DNA from: Paracoccus sp. SCSIO 75233
Lineage (GTDB): Bacteria > Pseudomonadota > Alphaproteobacteria > Rhodobacterales > Rhodobacteraceae
Assembly: GCF_027912675.1 (NCBI RefSeq)
Contig: NZ_CP115757.1
Coordinates: forward strand, 1,674,001-1,738,000
Reading direction: 5' to 3'
DNA: 64,000 nt
Position 1 is the stretch's first letter; each line of letters begins with the position of its first letter. This document shows, one piece after another, positions 44,568 to 53,178 of this stretch. Below the pieces are notes generated by a model. It searched no databases and was not told where the DNA came from. It was given only the letters and a program-made list of their open reading frames with translations. The position numbers and the translations under genes were made by a program.

Positions 44568-46259
44568 TCACTTTTCATAAGGGCGCCCGGAAAAATAGCA
44601 GCGCCGCCGGGACATATCGACATCATCGAAATGCTTCGTCCACCAGTCATCCTCGCGCAGATGATTGAGCCTCAGCGTCGCGGCATTTCCGCGCCGGTTC
44701 AGGAAATCCCGGAAAGCGTGGTGGTTATACAGCCGCATATATTCACCAAGGTAAATATCCGCGACACGGGTATTGCCCCGGATCAGCAGCATATTCTCAT
44801 CGTTTTTGGTCGTCGAGGCGGCGGAGAAATTTGCCGAACCCGCGACGATCAGCGGGTCATCGGAAAGCGGGTCGATCAGCATGAATTTATTATGGACATA
44901 GCGCACATGGCTGTTCAGCCCGGTCAGCCGCTCCGCCAGCCACGTCCCCAGCCGGTCCTTACGCAGATGGGAGCCGATGCCGAAAAGGTTCTCCTCCTGG
45001 AAACGCAGAAGGCGGATGCGCCGCTCCTCCGCCTCCCGCTCCTCTTTCGTGCGGAAGGTCCGCGTCGCCCGCTCCATCAGAGCAAAGCGCAGCGGGGCGT
45101 TGCCGTTCCGGTAGACCTCCTTGAACAGATCATGCATGCCGAAGGCGAAGGTCATGAACAGCGCATCCTGCGCCTGCATGGCGCGTTCAGCGTACCATTC
45201 CAGCACATCCAGCGATCCGCGCGGGCTGAAGATACAACTTGTCCCCTCGGGCGGCTGGCCGTCCGGGGTGGGTGTCAGCGCGTCGATCCGGTCGCGGATC
45301 TCGGCAGCCATGGGGTCATCGGCGAGCATATCCCAGAAAGCGGCATATTTCGCCGCCAGATCGTCATGCTCGGCCACCTCACCGACATTCGACTGCCCGT
45401 AAATGCCGCCTTCGGAGAAATTCGTACCCCCTGTCCAGACCGAGACGGGCGTGTCGCCCCGGTAGCGGATGATGAATTTATTATGGCTGATCGCGGATTT
45501 CATCGACTGGCGTTCGATACAGAATTCCGCGATCCCCGCCTCCGCCGCCGCTGCCCGATTGGCATCGCGCGGAAAGACGACGCCATCGCTGTCGGGCTTG
45601 TCCTTGGCGTCATAGATCACGCGCAGATCGACGCCGCGATCCACGGCCTGCCGCAGGACGCGGAGGAACGGCAGGAAATGGAACTCATAGGCGCAGACCC
45701 GCAGCCTGTCGCCCGGCCCGGCGGCGTTGACGAAATCGCACATCGCCTCGAACAGCCCCCGCGAAAGCCAGCCCCAGGCCGGATCGTTGCGGTCTCGGGC
45801 CGAGGGTTTCCGGTTGCCGAACAGCCGCGCATATTGCTGGCTGCCGGCAATGCCGCGGTTGAAATGGACATCGTTCAACCCGCCCTCCGGGGCTTCGGTG
45901 GAAATGTCGAACCCGACCTCCCCCGCTTCCGTCAGTGCATCAGCTTCGCCCTTCAACGGTATGATCCGATAACGATAATTCCCGCCGGGCGTGGCGCCGT
46001 AATCGGACCACATGAAGCTTTGTATCGGGTGGTCCCGCGTCGAATGCAGCGCGCCCGGCGGCAATCCGGGATCGGTCGCCGCGAAGGTTTTCATGCCGGG
46101 CAGAAAATCATGCGCACCGCTGTCGAGATCGGTCTTGTGGATCGCAAACCCGGCCAGCCCGTCGCATTTCTCGCGCGGCCACGACCAGCCGAGCAGGACC
46201 ACATGACTGCCACTGACAGCCTGAGCGGTAAGATCGTCGGCTTCGTTCCTGACGCGCAT
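44568..46259 (-). CDS. Phospholipase D-superfamily protein with degenerate first HKD motif
   Basis: A 563-residue protein with two PLD-type catalytic halves. Motif 1 is HNKFIIRY at residue 259 followed by GGTNFSEGG; the Asp expected in HxKx4D is Tyr266. Motif 2 HNKFMLID at residue 456 is intact, followed by GSANFSAAS and NDEN. Residues 1-150 form an extra domain resembling fibronectin-like or unassigned folds. No signal peptide. Start at 46259 has GGAG 6 bases ahead; the longer frame overlaps the upstream gene. It trails the GT39/PAP2 operon by 79 bases. Substrate could be lipid, cardiolipin or nucleic acid. Confidence 0.78.
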   Translation of the reverse strand: MRVRNEADDLTAQAVSGSHVVLLGWSWPREKCDGLAGFAIHKTDLDSGAHDFLPGMKTFAATDPGLPPGALHSTRDHPIQSFMWSDYGATPGGNYRYRIIPLKGEADALTEAGEVGFDISTEAPEGGLNDVHFNRGIAGSQQYARLFGNRKPSARDRNDPAWGWLSRGLFEAMCDFVNAAGPGDRLRVCAYEFHFLPFLRVLRQAVDRGVDLRVIYDAKDKPDSDGVVFPRDANRAAAAEAGIAEFCIERQSMKSAISHNKFIIRYRGDTPVSVWTGGTNFSEGGIYGQSNVGEVAEHDDLAAKYAAFWDMLADDPMAAEIRDRIDALTPTPDGQPPEGTSCIFSPRGSLDVLEWYAERAMQAQDALFMTFAFGMHDLFKEVYRNGNAPLRFALMERATRTFRTKEEREAEERRIRLLRFQEENLFGIGSHLRKDRLGTWLAERLTGLNSHVRYVHNKFMLIDPLSDDPLIVAGSANFSAASTTKNDENMLLIRGNTRVADIYLGEYMRLYNHHAFRDFLNRRGNAATLRLNHLREDDWWTKHFDDVDMSRRRCYFSGRPYEK

Positions 46260-46338
46260 CGGGAACTCCGGTGATGAGATGCTGGTTACGGCCAGCTTAA
46301 CACACCCGGTCCCGGCGATTATGACGATTGCGCAACGA

Positions 46339-47781
46339 TCACCAACAACTTCCGGGGAGGAGATAGTCCGGAACCGACCGCATATCCTCTTGCGTTGCCG
46401 CGTCGCGGATCGGCAGGGGCGTGGCCTGCGACGCACATTCCTCCGGCAGCGATTTCGTCACCAGAACGACCGCACCCATTTCATCCGGCGCGGGACGGAT
46501 CATCTCATAGTGATTGCGCGGCGGACCGTCGGGCGGCAGCGCATAAACCCCGATGTCATCGTCGCGTAGCCGCCAGCTCAGCGTGGCGAGCGTCATGCGG
46601 TCATCCGACACGATCGCGCCCGCCCCTGCCGTCCGCGCGGCTTCGGTCAGTTGGGCATTGAATGCCGTGACCGCCTCGATCCTCGCATAGACCGGCTGAC
46701 CGCCAAGCCGCATCTGATCGGGCCACAGCGTCGTCGCGGGAAGCACAAGGCAAAAGATCAGGTTCACCAGCATCCCCGCCCGCGTCACGCGCGGCCAACG
46801 GGCCAGGCACCACGGCACGGTCACAACCGCCGCCGCGACGAAGGCGGGCGCGGCCCAGTTGCCATTCGCATCACGGATCAGGGCCTGCAAAGTGACCACG
46901 GCAAGGATCGCCGCCGACAGCGCAACGATGAACCGCTCCCCACGTCTGAGCGCGGCACGGATCGCAGGCACATATCCGGCGGCGAAGACCGGCCCGAAAG
47001 CAACGATCTGGACCGCCAGAAATTCCGCGACGCCGGACCAGTTCCATTCGATCCCGGCCCAACCGGCATTCTCCGCAGTATGACCAACGGTCACGAACCC
47101 GGCCCGCATATTCCAGATCAGATTGGGCGAGGCGATGACAAGCGCCAGCATCAGCGCGACAGCCACCCCTCGCCTCACTTCCCGCTCACCTCCCAGCAGT
47201 GCAAGCGGGATCAGCGCGATCACGAAATAAAGCATCGCATATTTCGCCAGCAGGCCCAGCCCGAGCGCAACGCCCAGAACGATGCCCCACGCCATGTTCT
47301 GCGGCTGCTGGCGAAGCCGGATCACAGCCCATAGCGCCACGGCGAATGCCGGCAGCAGCAGGTCGTCGGTGGAGACGAACAGGCTCAGCACACCGACACC
47401 GGGAAGGGTCGCATAGGCAGCCCCGGCCCAGACCGCTTCGGGCCGCTGCCACCAGGCACGCGCCGCAAGCCCGACGAAAATCGCGGCCAAGCCATGCCCA
47501 ATCGGCGCGGCAATGCGGACCCAGAACGCCGTATCCCCGCCAAGCGTCGTGAAGGCACGGATCACCCAGCCGATCAGCGGCGGTTTGGAGAAATATCCGA
47601 AGGCCAGCTCCTCACCCCAGAGCCAATATTGCGCCTCGTCCATGAACAGGTCAAGCGGGGTGAGCCGCAGGCAGATGATCCGCCAAAGCGTGATCCCGGT
47701 AATGACCGCAAGGCTCAGCGCCAGATGCCGCCGCGCGGACAGGTCGCGGAAACCGGACCCGCTGATCGCCGCGTCACTCAC
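46339..47781 (-). CDS. GT39-family (ArnT/PMT-like) glycosyltransferase, second of operon
   Basis: About 480 residues with 10-12 membrane helices. The catalytic acidic motif sits in the first periplasmic loop, LFMDEAQYWLWG (residues 46-57), and FGYFSKPPLIGWVIR follows, as in GT39 enzymes that use polyprenyl-phosphate sugars. A soluble C-terminal domain follows from about residue 390. Start unclear: GTG 47781 taken, TTG 47790 is an alternative; either overlaps the PAP2 gene stop. The acceptor is probably an envelope lipid or glycan. Confidence 0.82.
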   Translation of the reverse strand: MSDAAISGSGFRDLSARRHLALSLAVITGITLWRIICLRLTPLDLFMDEAQYWLWGEELAFGYFSKPPLIGWVIRAFTTLGGDTAFWVRIAAPIGHGLAAIFVGLAARAWWQRPEAVWAGAAYATLPGVGVLSLFVSTDDLLLPAFAVALWAVIRLRQQPQNMAWGIVLGVALGLGLLAKYAMLYFVIALIPLALLGGEREVRRGVAVALMLALVIASPNLIWNMRAGFVTVGHTAENAGWAGIEWNWSGVAEFLAVQIVAFGPVFAAGYVPAIRAALRRGERFIVALSAAILAVVTLQALIRDANGNWAAPAFVAAAVVTVPWCLARWPRVTRAGMLVNLIFCLVLPATTLWPDQMRLGGQPVYARIEAVTAFNAQLTEAARTAGAGAIVSDDRMTLATLSWRLRDDDIGVYALPPDGPPRNHYEMIRPAPDEMGAVVLVTKSLPEECASQATPLPIRDAATQEDMRSVPDYLLPGSCW

Positions 47782-49417
47782 CCGGCTCAAGCTGCATCGG
47801 CTTCACGCGCGAGAGCCACAGCCCGCGCAATTGCCGCCAGACACCCAGCGTCATCGCCCGCAGCATCGCGCCGGTCGTGGTCAGCACCCGCCACGCGGCC
47901 AGTAGCAGCGTATAGAGGTCCGAGGCGAGGCTCGGCACCGGGGCGCGGTAAGGTGAGGTCAGATAGGATTTCACCGACGCCATATCGCGATGCATCGCCG
48001 CGCGCGTCAACTGCCCCCGGATCGCGGTAATGCCGCACCAGCGGTAAGCGATCAGCGCGATCAGCACCATCAGCAGCACCGCGAAGACAGAGTCGCTCAG
48101 GAAATGCCGGCCCATTGCCACCCGCAGCGCAATCCCGAGCAGCGCAATGGCAAGCCCGACGGGCCAGACCCGGTAGCCCCGGCGGCGCAGCCACGGCCAG
48201 AAAATGCTGCCCACAACGATGGCGAGCATGGCAATCGCGGACCCCTCCCCCGACGGGAAGGAGCAGTTGGACAGGCACTGATCGGCGCGCTCGAATGGCA
48301 GGGTAAATACCATGTCGCCGCCAAACGCCTCGATATTCGCCGGACGGGCGCGGCCCCAATGGGATTTGAACACGCCGTTCACCAGCAGTCCCGGCCCGAT
48401 GGCGAAACAGGCGGCCGCATAGGCCGGCAGCGCGATCGGGATCTGCATCCGCCGCCCGAGCCGCCACCAGATGAGATACAGCACCAGCGCCGCCAGCGCG
48501 ACAAGCTGCGTGCCGCGCAGGAAGATATAGCGGATCACGGTCAGCGTCTGGTTCTCCGCCATCCAGAAGCCGCGTTCCGCATCGAAAAACAGACCGGAGG
48601 CCGCGATGTCGATCTGCGGCGCGGAGAAGAAGATCACCATTGCCGCATTCATCGCGATCAGCGTGCCGATCAGCAGCGACAGATAAAGCGGATCGCGCGT
48701 CCATGCCGTCCAAGACAGCCCGCGCGCAAAACGGACCGAGCGGGTCAGATTCCGGCTGCCGATGCGGTCGAAGACCGGGTCATGGCGCGGCGGGATCTGC
48801 CCGGTCAGCAGCAGCGCCCGGCCCAGCAGCCAGGTCGTCCCGGCGCCGAGCGCCAGCCCGACCAGCACGTCGGACGGGTAATGGCTGCCGGTCACGATCC
48901 GCGTCCCGGCGATGATCACAGCAATCGCCGCGATCAGCGTGACCCGCTTCGGGAACATCCAGCACAGGAACATCGCGACCGCGCCCACGGTCGTCGCATG
49001 GCCGGACGGGAAGCTGTTGAACGAGAAATCGAACCCGTAGGGCCGCATCGCGTAAGGGCCAAGCTCCGCAAACCATTCCGGCCGCGCCCTGCCGAAGCTG
49101 TGTTTCAGCAGCTGCACGGCAATGCCGCTCAGCAGGACGAACAGGAACAGCGCAACCGCCAGCCGCAGCGTGACCGACGCGCATCGCCGGGCGGAGGGGC
49201 TTTGCGACCGGATCTCGGTAAACGCTGCGGCAAGCGCGATCAGCGGCAGCAGAACCGCCAGCCACGCACTGTTGCCGAGCGCGGTCAGCTTGTGGGCGGC
49301 GGCGACGACGACTTCCGGCAAGGCGGGCAGCGCACGGATCGCCAGCGGGTCTATCGCGAAGAACACAAGCAACAGAAGCGACGCCAGCGCGCCCACCCTC
49401 AATTGTCGCGTGGTCAT
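47774..49417 (-). CDS. Tandem PAP2-domain lipid phosphatase
   Basis: A 547-residue membrane protein with two PAP2 phosphatase domains. Domain 1: K105-x6-RP, PSGH (137-140) and TRIVTGSHYPSD (H179, D183). Domain 2: K351-x6-RP, PSGE (388-391) and MGRHFLSD (H438, D442). The second domain, with GLFFDAERGFWMAENQ ahead, resembles lipid A phosphatases LpxE/LpxF; its general-acid His of PSGH is Glu. Predicted to dephosphorylate lipid A or recycle polyprenyl pyrophosphate in the periplasm. ATG 49417 overlaps the preceding GT39 stop (ATGA) with GAGGAG ahead. Confidence 0.85.
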   Translation of the reverse strand: MTTRQLRVGALASLLLLVFFAIDPLAIRALPALPEVVVAAAHKLTALGNSAWLAVLLPLIALAAAFTEIRSQSPSARRCASVTLRLAVALFLFVLLSGIAVQLLKHSFGRARPEWFAELGPYAMRPYGFDFSFNSFPSGHATTVGAVAMFLCWMFPKRVTLIAAIAVIIAGTRIVTGSHYPSDVLVGLALGAGTTWLLGRALLLTGQIPPRHDPVFDRIGSRNLTRSVRFARGLSWTAWTRDPLYLSLLIGTLIAMNAAMVIFFSAPQIDIAASGLFFDAERGFWMAENQTLTVIRYIFLRGTQLVALAALVLYLIWWRLGRRMQIPIALPAYAAACFAIGPGLLVNGVFKSHWGRARPANIEAFGGDMVFTLPFERADQCLSNCSFPSGEGSAIAMLAIVVGSIFWPWLRRRGYRVWPVGLAIALLGIALRVAMGRHFLSDSVFAVLLMVLIALIAYRWCGITAIRGQLTRAAMHRDMASVKSYLTSPYRAPVPSLASDLYTLLLAAWRVLTTTGAMLRAMTLGVWRQLRGLWLSRVKPMQLEPGE

Positions 49418-51072
49418 GATCCCGTCTCCTCGCATGTCGGATGTGCCGCTTGTGCCGGTCGGTAAAGCCGCAGCCGCACCTCCCGACCGTTGGAATAGTT
49501 GAGACCCGCAACCTCCGGCGCATCAGCCGTCGGGGCGTCCTGCGGCACCGCAATCCATGCGCCCGCCACCTGCCCGCTATCGACCAAGGCGCGCGCTGAG
49601 TCCGCGTCGGTCAGGATCGTATCGGTGCCAAGGCGGAACACTGCGCTCGGTTCATGAAACCCGGCCAGAGCGACCGGCCCGCGCGCGCAAAGATTGGCCG
49701 CGCTTTCCGCCGCCAACCGCTCCGAAATCCACAGCCGGATCATCGCCGGAAGCCCGGCCCAAGCCGCCGTCGCCAGCATGACCGCACCGCAAAGACCCAG
49801 CGAGGCGCATCCCCGCTCCCCCCGTCCGCGCCACAGCCAGAACAGCGCCGCGCCCCCCAGCAGCAGCGCCAGCACCCCGCCGGTCACGGCAAGGGGTGCC
49901 GCCCCGTCGCCAAGCCGCATCGGGCCGAGGATCATCAGCCCCGTCAGCCCCGTCAGCGTCAAAATGAAGATCAGCGCCCCGAGCAGCGCCGGCCAGCCGC
50001 GAAAAGCGGCAGCGCGGTCGATGAGTTGCACCGCGACGGCGGCCACGGCCAGCAGCAGCGCCGGATAGAGGTTCATCGGGTAATGCACCAGCTTCGTCGG
50101 CACCAGCTCCAGCACGATCCACGCCGGAATAACCCAGCCGAGGATCAGCCGCCCTGCCCGCGCCCTCCGGTTCCGCCACAGCCAGATCCCCGCCAGCGGC
50201 GCCAGCGCCGTCCAAGGCCAGAAGCTCAGCAGAAAGCCCAGCACATAGCTGCCCGGCGGCGAGCCGTGGCTTTCCTGACCGGAGGACAGTTTGGAACCGA
50301 AATCCTGAAGCAGCGAGGCGGTCAGGAACTGCCCGTCACTGATGATCGTGATGGCGATGAACCACGGCAGGGCAATCACCGCCATCAGCGCAAGACCCCG
50401 CAGCGGGTACAGCCCCGCCAGCCAGCTTGGTCTGCCATCCGTCAGCCAGAGCCACAGGACCAGCCCGGCCACCGGCAGCAGGATCACCGGCCCTTTCAGT
50501 AGCAGACCGCAGGCGATCGCGACCCAGAATATCGCCGCGACCCTGGCGGAGGACTGCCCCAGCCAGACCCGGAAGATCGCACCCATTGCCAGAACACTCG
50601 CCAGCAGCAGCGCCGCATCCGTCTTGGCCAGCCGCGCTTCCACCTGAACGATCAGGATCGTGGCCAGCATCCCGGCCGAGATCGCCGCCGCCCGGCCCCC
50701 GACCATCGGCGTTCCGGCCCAGATCAGCGCCACCGCCGCCAGTGCGGCTGCAATCAGCGAGGGCAGGCGATGCACCCACATCGGGGCATTCGCGCCCTGC
50801 CCGGTCAGCCTGATCGCCGCCGCCTGAAGCCAATAGCTGCCAGCGGGTTTCTTGTAGCGGGTCTCATCCTGAAAGCGGATGTCGATCCAGTCGCCCGAGG
50901 CCGCCATCTGCCGGCTGGCCTGCGCGAACCGCGCCTCGTCCCGGTCGGTCACTGGCAGGGTGGCGATCCCGGGTGCCAAAGCCAGCAGCGACAGCAGAAA
51001 AACCAGCGCATAAAGCGGCATGATCCGACCGCGAAAGCCGGTCTGGCCCGCGATGGCGTCATCCGCGATCAT
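49414..51072 (-). CDS. GT39-family (ArnT-like) glycosyltransferase, first of operon
   Basis: A 552-residue membrane enzyme close to ArnT: TLPVTDRDEARFAQASRQMA (DRDE at 43-46), SGDWIDIRFQDETRYKKPAG and SYWLQAAAIRL. ArnT transfers aminoarabinose from undecaprenyl phosphate to lipid A; here sugar and acceptor are unknown. Roughly 12 helices and a C-terminal periplasmic domain. Start at 51072, 4 bases after the LABN gene; 51021 is a second option. Followed by the PAP2 gene with an ATGA overlap. Confidence 0.84.
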   Translation of the reverse strand: MIADDAIAGQTGFRGRIMPLYALVFLLSLLALAPGIATLPVTDRDEARFAQASRQMAASGDWIDIRFQDETRYKKPAGSYWLQAAAIRLTGQGANAPMWVHRLPSLIAAALAAVALIWAGTPMVGGRAAAISAGMLATILIVQVEARLAKTDAALLLASVLAMGAIFRVWLGQSSARVAAIFWVAIACGLLLKGPVILLPVAGLVLWLWLTDGRPSWLAGLYPLRGLALMAVIALPWFIAITIISDGQFLTASLLQDFGSKLSSGQESHGSPPGSYVLGFLLSFWPWTALAPLAGIWLWRNRRARAGRLILGWVIPAWIVLELVPTKLVHYPMNLYPALLLAVAAVAVQLIDRAAAFRGWPALLGALIFILTLTGLTGLMILGPMRLGDGAAPLAVTGGVLALLLGGAALFWLWRGRGERGCASLGLCGAVMLATAAWAGLPAMIRLWISERLAAESAANLCARGPVALAGFHEPSAVFRLGTDTILTDADSARALVDSGQVAGAWIAVPQDAPTADAPEVAGLNYSNGREVRLRLYRPAQAAHPTCEETGS

Positions 51073-51076
51073 CGCG

Positions 51077-51409
51077 CTAGCGGACCGGCGTTTCCGCCAT
51101 CGCATCGGGCCTGCGCGCCTCGCGATGGATCAGGACAAGGTTGCGGATATAGACGATCAGCCCGCTGCCCTGACCGAGGATAAAGACGATGTCCTGCCGG
51201 TAAACCGCATAGGTGAACAAGAGCGCGCCGCCGATGATCGACAGATACCAGAAGGCGACCGGGATATAGGACCGGCCTGCCCGCTCCGACGCGATCCACT
51301 GGACCAGAAAGCGCGAGGCGAAGGCGATCTGCGCCGTAAGTCCAAGCACCACCCACCAGAACTCCCGCCAGCCTTCGATCTTGAGAAGCTCGAACATCGT
51401 TTCCTTCAT
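51077..51409 (-). CDS. Lipid A biosynthesis N-terminal (LABN)-domain small membrane protein
   Basis: A 110-residue protein with three membrane segments. FASRFLVQWIASERAGRSYI, then PVAFWYLSIIGGALLFTYAV and YRQDIVFILGQGSGLIVYIR are the LABN domain, known fused to LpxB or stand-alone beside polyprenyl-phosphate glycosyltransferases. Stand-alone function is not established; a role in handling or flipping the lipid-linked sugar is inferred from context (between GT2 and GT39 with a 4-base overlap). Confidence 0.85.
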   Translation of the reverse strand: MKETMFELLKIEGWREFWWVVLGLTAQIAFASRFLVQWIASERAGRSYIPVAFWYLSIIGGALLFTYAVYRQDIVFILGQGSGLIVYIRNLVLIHREARRPDAMAETPVR

Positions 51410-52224
51410 GGCTCGCTCCTGCCTGTGCGCGTCACGCCGATAGCGGCCCGGTCGATCTTCTTGCGCCGCCGGATCAGCCAGGCGACGCCGACCAGATCCG
51501 TAGCGCCGACAATGGCGCGCTGAAAATTGTTATATTTCGACCGCCCCGCCACACGCGGCGCATGGGCCACGTCGACAAGCGCGATCTCCCACCCGTCACG
51601 TTTGAACAGGGCGGGCAGAAATCTGTGCATGTGATTGAAATAGGGCAGCGCGAGATAGGCATCGCGGCGAAACGCCTTCAGCCCGCAGCCAGTGTCGCGG
51701 GTGCCGTCGCGCAAGACCCAGCCACGGATCCGGTTCGCCAGTTTCGAGGCGATCCGCTTCGACGCCGTGTCCTTGCGCCCGACCCGTTGTCCTGCGACCA
51801 GACCCAGATCGTCCGGCGCGGCAGGGTCAAGCAGCGGCGCGACAAGGCGGCTGATTTCCGATGGCGGGTTCTGCCCGTCCCCGTCGAGCGTGCAGATCAC
51901 CCGACCCCGCGCAACCTTCACCGCCTCATGCACCGCAGCCGACTGACCGGCGGATGCAGGCAGGGTCACGATGGTCATATCCAGTTCCGGGTGATTGCGC
52001 GCATAGTCGCGCAGCACCTCGCCCGTGCCGTCTTTCGACCCGTCATCGGTCACGCAGATCTCAAACCGCCCGGTTTCGGCGGCGGTCCTTGCGCAACCAT
52101 CAAGTAACTCTGTAACCGAGGCCGCCTCATCCCGCATCGGGATCACGACAGACAAACCCGGCCCTATATCAGCACGGACCGGCTGTGACGCCGGCAGCAA
52201 GCCTTCCTGTACCACGCGGTTCAC
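51406..52224 (-). CDS. GT2 polyprenyl-phosphate sugar transferase (DPM1/ArnC-like)
   Basis: A 272-residue GT-A enzyme. SVVIPMRDEAASVTELL, FEICVTDDGSKDGTGEVL, GRVICTLDGDGQNPPSEI (DXD) and DTGCGLKAFRRDAYLALPYF are diagnostic. The C-terminal part AGRSKYNNFQRAIVGATDLV ends with a short hydrophobic stretch and basic RRRKK, without the GtrA-type membrane domain. It should load a sugar onto undecaprenyl phosphate in the cytoplasm for the GT39 enzymes downstream. GTG 52224 has GAGG 8 bases ahead; 52233 GTG is too close to it. Confidence 0.85.
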   Translation of the reverse strand: MNRVVQEGLLPASQPVRADIGPGLSVVIPMRDEAASVTELLDGCARTAAETGRFEICVTDDGSKDGTGEVLRDYARNHPELDMTIVTLPASAGQSAAVHEAVKVARGRVICTLDGDGQNPPSEISRLVAPLLDPAAPDDLGLVAGQRVGRKDTASKRIASKLANRIRGWVLRDGTRDTGCGLKAFRRDAYLALPYFNHMHRFLPALFKRDGWEIALVDVAHAPRVAGRSKYNNFQRAIVGATDLVGVAWLIRRRKKIDRAAIGVTRTGRSEP

Positions 52225-52386
52225 GCTTGGCACCTCATTCGTTTTTGACCGCTCAACGCATGGTTAATGCAGTTCAGCGACGCTTCAGCGACGAATATAT
52301 GAATTTAAAATGACGGATAACCGACGGTTTCGTAACGCTGTCAACCGCTCCACCCGGACCAGCAATGTCAGGCAAGAAACCCGGTT

Positions 52387-53037
52387 TCAGTCCTTCGGGC
52401 GCAAATAGCCCAGTACCATCTCCGCCGCCTCATCGGCTCGGCGGCGCAGCCACGGCTCGTCCATCGGCAGACCGAAGACTGCCCGCAGGGTGTGGATATT
52501 CGACACCGGAAACCAGCAAAGCGAGGCAACGAAGATATAGAACTCCAGCGGGTCGGCATCGGCCCTGAACACGCCGTCCTTCGCGCCGCGTTTCAGCACC
52601 GTCTGAAGCCGGTCGACCAGAACCGATTGCACGGATTTCACATCGCTGATCTGCCGGATCGTCTCACCACCCAACAGGTTTTCGGTGTTCAGCATCCGGA
52701 TGAACCACGGTTTCTCGCGGAAATGGTCCATTGTGAAGCGCACCAGAGTCCGGATCGCGTCGTCGGGCGACAGATCGTCAAGCTGCAACTCCCGCTCGCC
52801 CTCGCGGATCTGGACATAGGCCTGTTTCAGCGCCGCGGCATAAAGCCCGTCCTTGTCGCCGAAATGATCGTAGATCAGCGGCTTGCTGACCCCGGCGGAA
52901 CTGGCGATCCGCTCGACCCGCGCGCCGGAATGGCCATAGGTGGAAAATTCCTCAAGCGCGGCCTGAAGGATCAGCCTGCGGCTCTGTTCGGCATCGCGCG
53001 GTCTGCGGGCGGGGGCGGGCTTGCTGTGGTCAGACAT
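52387..53037 (-). CDS. TetR-family regulator of the catabolic/TTT cluster
   Basis: A 216-residue regulator. N-terminal HTH: LILQAALEEFSTYGHSGARV, ERIASSAGVSKPLIYDHFGD. The C-terminal effector domain contains FREKPWFIRMLNTENLLGGE. It is the last gene on this strand after Gfo/Idh-DUF993-isomerase and is the natural candidate to bind the TTACCTAC palindromes at 56347 and 61682. Its ligand would be the substrate or an intermediate. A separate inverted repeat (53047-53070) precedes it. Confidence 0.85.
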   Translation of the reverse strand: MSDHSKPAPARRPRDAEQSRRLILQAALEEFSTYGHSGARVERIASSAGVSKPLIYDHFGDKDGLYAAALKQAYVQIREGERELQLDDLSPDDAIRTLVRFTMDHFREKPWFIRMLNTENLLGGETIRQISDVKSVQSVLVDRLQTVLKRGAKDGVFRADADPLEFYIFVASLCWFPVSNIHTLRAVFGLPMDEPWLRRRADEAAEMVLGYLRPKD

Positions 53038-53046
53038 ATTGCGAAC

Positions 53047-53070
53047 GGTTCCGTGCTGGCAGTCGGAACC
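53047..53070. promoter_or_regulatory. Inverted repeat upstream of the TetR gene
   Basis: Perfect 7-bp arms GGTTCCG (53047-53053) and CGGAACC (53064-53070) separated by 10 bases, starting 10 bases ahead of the ATG. Different from the TTACCTAC operators. Could be a regulator site or a leader hairpin. Confidence 0.45.
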
Positions 53071-53178
53071 CTATAGACGAGGCAGGATGGGGCCGCAAAC
53101 AGTTGCAGCCCGCATAGGCCCGAGAGGGAACCCCGCACCGCTTGGCAGCGCGGGACAGCCGGGTCGGACAGGCGCCGC

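Noticed and set aside
44430-46274. A 614-codon plus-strand frame opposite the PLD gene
   Set aside because: No recognisable domain; the minus-strand gene has two HKD motifs and a ribosome site.
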